DNA from: Candidatus Coatesiibacteriota bacterium
GTDB taxonomy: Bacteria > B130-G9
Direction: 5' to 3'
NCBI GenBank assembly: GCA_016929465.1
Contig: JAFGIT010000211.1
Span: forward strand, 1 to 8,399
DNA length: 8,399 bases
This document shows, in pieces, positions 5,658 through 8,399 of this stretch (position 1 is its first letter; every line of letters starts with the position of its first letter). Both the position numbers and the translations under genes were made by a program. A model generated the notes under the pieces. That model was not told the DNA's origin, made no database searches, and saw only the letters and a program-made list of their open reading frames with translations.

Positions 5658-7520
5658 ATGGATTTTCGCCAGTTGTTGCATCATCCGCTACTCAGGAGCG
5701 TGTGGCGGCTCAAATTCGAGCACAGGATAATCCTGCTCTCTGTCGCCATAGGCTTCGCATTCTGGTCGGTCTATTCGATCGCGGACGCCTGGACAGCATC
5801 CGAAGGCTCCTTTTGGGACCATCTAGTGAATCCAATATCAATCAAGGACTTCCACAAGAGGCTCTTCCCTGCCGCAAGCATGATTGCCTTCGGCATCCTC
5901 CTCTCGCGATTATGGAGGATGCGCAGAAAGGCGCTCGAAGAGACCGTTCACGCCACAGAGGCTCTGAAAAAGAGCGAAAGAAGATATCGACTGCTGGCGG
6001 AGAACATATCGGACGTGATCTGGGTCAGCGACCTTAATATGGAGAGAATCACCTTCGTCAGCCCTTCGATCAAGGATCTCCTGGGATTCACCGTCGAGGA
6101 GGCCAAGGCATTCACGATGGAGGAGATTCTGACAAAGACGGCCGGAGCACGGGCGGAGATTGCGCAAGTCAAAGAGCTTCTGAACCAGGAGATGTATATC
6201 TCACCTGCAATTGAGCTCGAGCTACTGAAGAAGGATGGTTCAGCAGTCTGGACGGAGACCCGGCTGACCGTCCTCTATAGTGAATCAGCCGAGCCGTTGG
6301 AGCTTATCTTCGTTACACGAGACATCACAGAGCGCAAGGAGACGGAGCAGCGCCTCGCCCAGTCGGAAAGAATGGAAGCTATCGGTCGATTGGCCGGCGG
6401 TGTTGCACACGACTTCAACAACATCCTGACCACAATCATAGGAAATCTTGACCTGCTGCATTCAGAGGGATCGCTCAGCGACAGGTCGATGAAGTTTGCA
6501 GACGACGCCATCGGAGCCGCTAATCGTGCAACGGCTTTGACAAAACAACTGCTATCCTTCGGAAGGCAGACGGAAGCTGCGCCCGTGGCAATTGACCTGA
6601 ACAACGTGTTGACAGACTTGAGGAGCATGTTGAGGCGCCTGATCCGCGAGGACATCGCCATCGAAATTAACCTGGAAGAGCCAATCCCGGCAATCAAAGC
6701 CGACATTGCCAAAGTTGAGCAGGTTATAGTGAATCTTGCCGTCAACTCACGTGACGCTATGCCCGAGGGCGGAGAATTGATAATCGAGACATCATCTCTA
6801 CGTATGAAGAGAAGACTCCGCACCTCACATGGCTACTTGGCTCCTGGTTCTTACGTCGTTCTGACGGTGCGAGACAACGGAAGTGGGATTCCGGATGATT
6901 CGATCGTGCACATCTTCGAGCCGTTCTTCACGACGAAGCAAATGGGCATGGGCACCGGATTGGGACTTTCAACGGTATATCGCATCGTTCAGCAAGCAGG
7001 GGGAAGTCTGGATGTCGAGAGCGAAATCGGCAATGGTTCATCTTTCAAGATATATCTCCCCGCCATCGAAGAGGAGGCTGTTGAGCTCAAGCGCGAGGAA
7101 CTGGTTGCTGAGGAGCCTGAGTCAACAAAAGGACACGGCGAAAGCATACTCGTGGTCGAAGACGAGGCGGCGGTCATGGAGCTAATCGAGCACATACTGA
7201 GTGAATCAGGCTATCGGGTCAGAACAGCTCTCACAGGGGAGGATGCGATCGCGATTGCATCCGAGCTGGGGGCTGAGGCAGACCTGCTGTTGACGGACCT
7301 CGTAATGCCCGAAATGCAGGGAGAGGACCTCTCTCAGATCATTGAGCGAAACTGCCCTAATATTAAGACTTTGTTCATGTCCGGATATACTGATGAGGTC
7401 ATCAGACGCGGCGACGATACGGAGGCTGCATCTCGCTTCATCGGAAAGCCCTTCACACCCTCCGAGCTCCTGAAGAAGGTGAGAAGCACACTGGACGAGG
7501 ATTCCTCTCGGGAACCTTAG
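5658..7520 (+). CDS. Membrane-anchored hybrid histidine kinase, PAS-HisKA-HATPase-receiver
   Basis: A 620-residue inner-membrane sensor kinase. Two membrane helices are visible at about 24-45 ([20 protein letters not shown]) and 69-86 ([18 protein letters not shown]), with only about 25 residues between them, so little is exposed outside the cytosol. A short coiled linker ([23 protein letters not shown]) leads to a PAS domain at about 107-226. HisKA follows with His251 in GVAHDFNN. The ATPase domain has N-box Asn359 and Asn363, G1 DNGSG 406-410, F-box FEPFFTTK 420-427 and G2 GTGLGLS 432-438. An acidic linker (about 471-492) precedes a receiver at 496-615 with Glu501-Asp502, phospho-acceptor Asp547, Ser575 and Lys597. 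All catalytic positions are intact. No output domain is present, so an unlinked HPt or regulator is expected. It shares domain order and motif spellings with the divergent soluble kinase. The ATG at 5658 lacks a ribosome site but is the only start that keeps helix 1 whole. Confidence 0.93.
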   Translation: MDFRQLLHHPLLRSVWRLKFEHRIILLSVAIGFAFWSVYSIADAWTASEGSFWDHLVNPISIKDFHKRLFPAASMIAFGILLSRLWRMRRKALEETVHATEALKKSERRYRLLAENISDVIWVSDLNMERITFVSPSIKDLLGFTVEEAKAFTMEEILTKTAGARAEIAQVKELLNQEMYISPAIELELLKKDGSAVWTETRLTVLYSESAEPLELIFVTRDITERKETEQRLAQSERMEAIGRLAGGVAHDFNNILTTIIGNLDLLHSEGSLSDRSMKFADDAIGAANRATALTKQLLSFGRQTEAAPVAIDLNNVLTDLRSMLRRLIREDIAIEINLEEPIPAIKADIAKVEQVIVNLAVNSRDAMPEGGELIIETSSLRMKRRLRTSHGYLAPGSYVVLTVRDNGSGIPDDSIVHIFEPFFTTKQMGMGTGLGLSTVYRIVQQAGGSLDVESEIGNGSSFKIYLPAIEEEAVELKREELVAEEPESTKGHGESILVVEDEAAVMELIEHILSESGYRVRTALTGEDAIAIASELGAEADLLLTDLVMPEMQGEDLSQIIERNCPNIKTLFMSGYTDEVIRRGDDTEAASRFIGKPFTPSELLKKVRSTLDEDSSREP

Positions 7521-7524
7521 AGCG

Positions 7525-7568
7525 CCGCTTTGACTCGCGGTGACCCGGCACCGCTTCAATTGCGAATT
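7525..7568. repeat. 44-base direct repeat, copy A
   Basis: It shares an exact 19-base core (7537-7555, beginning GCGGTGACCC) and similar flanks with copy B, 94 bases downstream. The core is itself an inverted repeat, GCGGTG and CACCGC around ACCCGG. It starts just after the kinase stop codon, and no T-run follows the hairpin, so it is a poor intrinsic terminator. Its end runs into an ATTGATCAGAG motif (7566-7576) that also opens the large tandem units. Confidence 0.8.
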
Positions 7569-7618
7569 GATCAGAGGTTCGTCCACGAAGGGCCACTTTG
7601 GAGTGCGGGGAGCTCTCA

Positions 7619-7662
7619 CCGCTTTCGATTGCGGTGACCCGGCACCGCTCTAATTGGCGATT
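7619..7662. repeat. 44-base direct repeat, copy B
   Basis: The second copy has its exact core at 7631-7649. An extra CACCGC at 7617-7622 precedes the core, so GCGGTG at 7631 can pair with either the upstream or the downstream CACCGC, giving two mutually exclusive hairpins. Confidence 0.75.
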
Positions 7663-7682
7663 TCGGATTGAAGTCGGTGTGG

Positions 7683-7702
7683 GGTGGGCTTTTCAGCCCG
7701 CC
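7683..7702. repeat. 8-bp hairpin before the tandem array
   Basis: GGTGGGCT and AGCCCGCC pair around TTTC with a single G-T wobble. Its right arm overlaps the first CCCGCCAAT motif of the array. AATTGGCG at 7652-7659 can compete for the same arm by pairing with 7699-7706. Confidence 0.55.
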
Positions 7703-7887
7703 AATTGATCAGAGACTAAGCCACGAATTCGCACGAATGAATACGAATTGCCGACACCATCGGCAAGACTAAGACTACAATAAATCTGCTTCGCTCCTTC
7801 AATGCCCTGAAGGGGCATCATATGCGTAGCCGTAGTGCGTAAGCCTACGGATCAGAGACCGCCACCTCCTCCTCCTCCCTCCCCCTT
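7697..7887. repeat. Tandem unit 1 (191 bases)
   Basis: Order within the unit: CCCGCCAAT; ATTGATCAGAGACTAAGC; three CACGAAT-type motifs at 7722, 7732 and 7742 (the third is TACGAAT); a variable stretch of about 29 bases; a 76-base core (7778-7853) differing from unit 2 at one base; and most of a 26-base pyrimidine tract (7865-7890) that runs into the next CCCGCCAAT. The core has two dyads: ATGCCC with GGGCAT (7802-7818) and CCGTAG with CTACGG (7830-7850). Confidence 0.85.
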
Positions 7888-8073
7888 CCCGCCAATCGAT
7901 CAGAGACTAAGCCACGAATGGGCACGAATGAACACGAATGCGCAACGACCGGGCAAGACGAAAACTGCAATAAATCTGCTTCGCTCCTTCAATGCCCTGA
8001 AGGGGCATCATGTGCGTAGCCGTAGTGCGTAAGCCTACGGATCCGGAACGCCTCCTCCTCCTCCCTCCCCCTT
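7888..8073. repeat. Tandem unit 2 (186 bases)
   Basis: Same order as unit 1. CACGAAT motifs lie at 7913, 7923 and 7933, again exactly 10 bases apart. The core is 7968-8043, with its single difference at 8012 (G for A), and the pyrimidine tract is 8051-8076. The variable stretch between motifs and core and the few bases before the pyrimidine tract have diverged, including a 2-base deletion, whereas the core and tract are practically unchanged. Confidence 0.85.
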
Positions 8074-8103
8074 CCCGCCAATCGCACCGCGATTGGCGGG
8101 AAG
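8071..8103. repeat. Perfect 15-bp hairpin closing the array
   Basis: The left arm CTTCCCGCCAATCGC and the right arm GCGATTGGCGGGAAG are exact reverse complements around ACC. The left arm is the end of the pyrimidine tract plus a third CCCGCCAAT, so the third unit is cut off by its own inverted copy. There is no T-run on either strand next to it, so an intrinsic terminator is not obvious. Confidence 0.85.
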
Positions 8104-8131
8104 AGGACACGAGGCAAAACCGACATCCCCC

Positions 8132-8162
8132 TTGCATAGTCACCCCTCCATGGTAAGATAAT
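8132..8162 (+). promoter_or_regulatory. Possible promoter of the right-edge gene
   Basis: GATAAT (8157-8162) matches the -10 consensus at five of six positions. TTGCAT (8132-8137) lies 19 bases upstream of it, or 16 upstream of an overlapping TAAGAT (8154-8159). The spacing is imperfect either way. It would give a leader of about 45 bases before the ATG at 8214. Confidence 0.3.
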
Positions 8163-8196
8163 AGAAACCATCAACTTTGTATTGAATCAGAGGCAA

Positions 8197-8223
8197 ATGA
8201 ACCAGGTCCGCCAATGGCGATGA
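8197..8223 (+). CDS. Possible 8-codon upstream leader ORF
   Basis: An ATG at 8197, three bases after AGAGG, encodes MNQVRQWR and stops with TGA at 8221-8223. The stop overlaps an in-frame ATG of the next gene at 8220 (ATGA). This could be a small leader that couples to or gates the downstream gene, or simply chance, since the ribosome site spacing is short. Confidence 0.2.
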   Translation: MNQVRQWR

Positions 8224-8399
8224 CAAACGCTTTGCGTGAGAAAGCCATGAACCGCGCCCAGCATTGGGAGATGCGGGCGTGGTGCGAGGATGATAATGGC
8301 AATACAATCACGAAGCCTTGCATCATGAACGTGTGGGTGTATCCTGAGATTCATTGCGAGGATACTGGTGTGCGCTGGAAGCTTCTGTCACAGACTGAG
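8214..8399 (+). CDS. Unrecognised protein, cut by the right edge
   Basis: Open from ATG 8214 to the last base of the window, 62 codons with no stop. The visible part begins MAMTNALREKAMNRAQHWEM, is soluble, and is rich in Trp, Cys and acidic residues (AWCEDDNGN, later CEDTGVRW). I see no family motif. A weak AGGT lies seven bases before ATG 8214; the in-frame ATG at 8220 is an alternative that overlaps the stop of a tiny upstream frame. A candidate promoter sits at 8132-8162. The CCGCCAAT motif of the upstream array recurs at 8208-8215 across the start codon, so the array boundary and the gene start may be connected. Coding status rests on the open frame, the residue mix and the upstream signals only. 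Confidence 0.5.
   Translation, partial: MAMTNALREKAMNRAQHWEMRAWCEDDNGNTITKPCIMNVWVYPEIHCEDTGVRWKLLSQTE

Larger units (their letters stand above)
7521..8213. other. Gene-free, repeat-rich structured region
   Basis: Nearly 700 bases without a supportable gene. Short frames on both strands (7835-8032 plus, 7907-8143 and 7989-8174 minus) only translate the repeats. The region contains, in order, a 44-base direct repeat (7525 and 7619), a hairpin (7683-7702), two tandem units of about 190 bases (7697-7887 and 7888-8073), a perfect 15-bp hairpin (8071-8103) and a possible promoter (8132-8162). It may act as an RNA, a protein-binding platform or a decayed mobile repeat. Confidence 0.7.

Noticed and set aside
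5621-6037. 138-codon plus frame starting at TTG
   Set aside because: It is an alternative frame of the kinase N-terminus with Arg/Ser/Leu-rich shadow composition; the overlapping kinase is certain.
6275-6823. 182-codon minus frame
   Set aside because: It lies fully inside the membrane kinase opposite its HisKA and ATPase region, and has Ser/Arg-rich shadow composition.
7697-8073. CRISPR array
   Set aside because: There are only two units of about 190 bases with no short repeat-spacer pattern and no cas genes.
7835-8174. Short frames in the tandem array on both strands
   Set aside because: They are translations of the repeat units (Pro runs from the pyrimidine tract, Arg/Gly runs from its complement) without ribosome sites.

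Overview
The window looks like a piece of a bacterial chromosome from a mid-GC (roughly 50-55 % by eye), free-living and probably little-cultivated lineage. It carries full-length bacterial-type PurA, two hybrid histidine kinases with the H-D-F-N-N type of phospho-acceptor box, AGGAG-like ribosome sites with some TTG starts, and long repeat-rich spacers. Nothing here fixes the phylum. Kinases of this type and CACGAAT-type spacer repeats are, from memory, common in Deltaproteobacteria, Acidobacteria, Planctomycetes and FCB-type candidate phyla.

Layout. Positions 1-520 hold an unrecognised reading frame cut by the left edge, possibly frameshifted near its end. Positions 521-875 have no convincing gene but contain a cluster of related palindromes (near 525, 568 and 650). 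A 379-residue helical-repeat (TPR-like) protein follows at 876-2015. After a 250-base spacer comes a two-gene operon at 2273-3840: a small two-helix membrane protein whose stop codon overlaps the start of purA (ATGA). PurA converges on a soluble PAS-kinase-receiver hybrid histidine kinase (3856-5424, minus strand). That kinase is divergent from a second, membrane-anchored hybrid kinase of nearly the same domain order (5658-7520, plus strand). The two share a spacer of about 230 bases. The second kinase appears to start directly at the predicted transcription start of a TATAAA promoter.

Positions 7521-8213 form a gene-free, highly structured repeat region. It contains a 44-base direct repeat, then two tandem units of about 190 bases, then a perfect 15-bp hairpin. 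Each unit holds three CACGAAT-type motifs spaced exactly 10 bp, a nearly identical 76-base core with two small hairpins, and an identical 26-base pyrimidine tract. An unrecognised gene begins at 8214 and runs off the right edge.

How the parts relate. PurA is housekeeping (AMP synthesis from IMP), but it differs from the usual consensus at several normally conserved positions and is coupled to an uncharacterised membrane protein. The two kinases are probably a signalling pair or recent paralogues feeding an unlinked HPt or regulator, because no output domain is encoded here. The most unusual material is the structured repeat array at 7521-8103 and the palindrome cluster at 515-660. No complete mobile element, CRISPR array or known defence system is visible.
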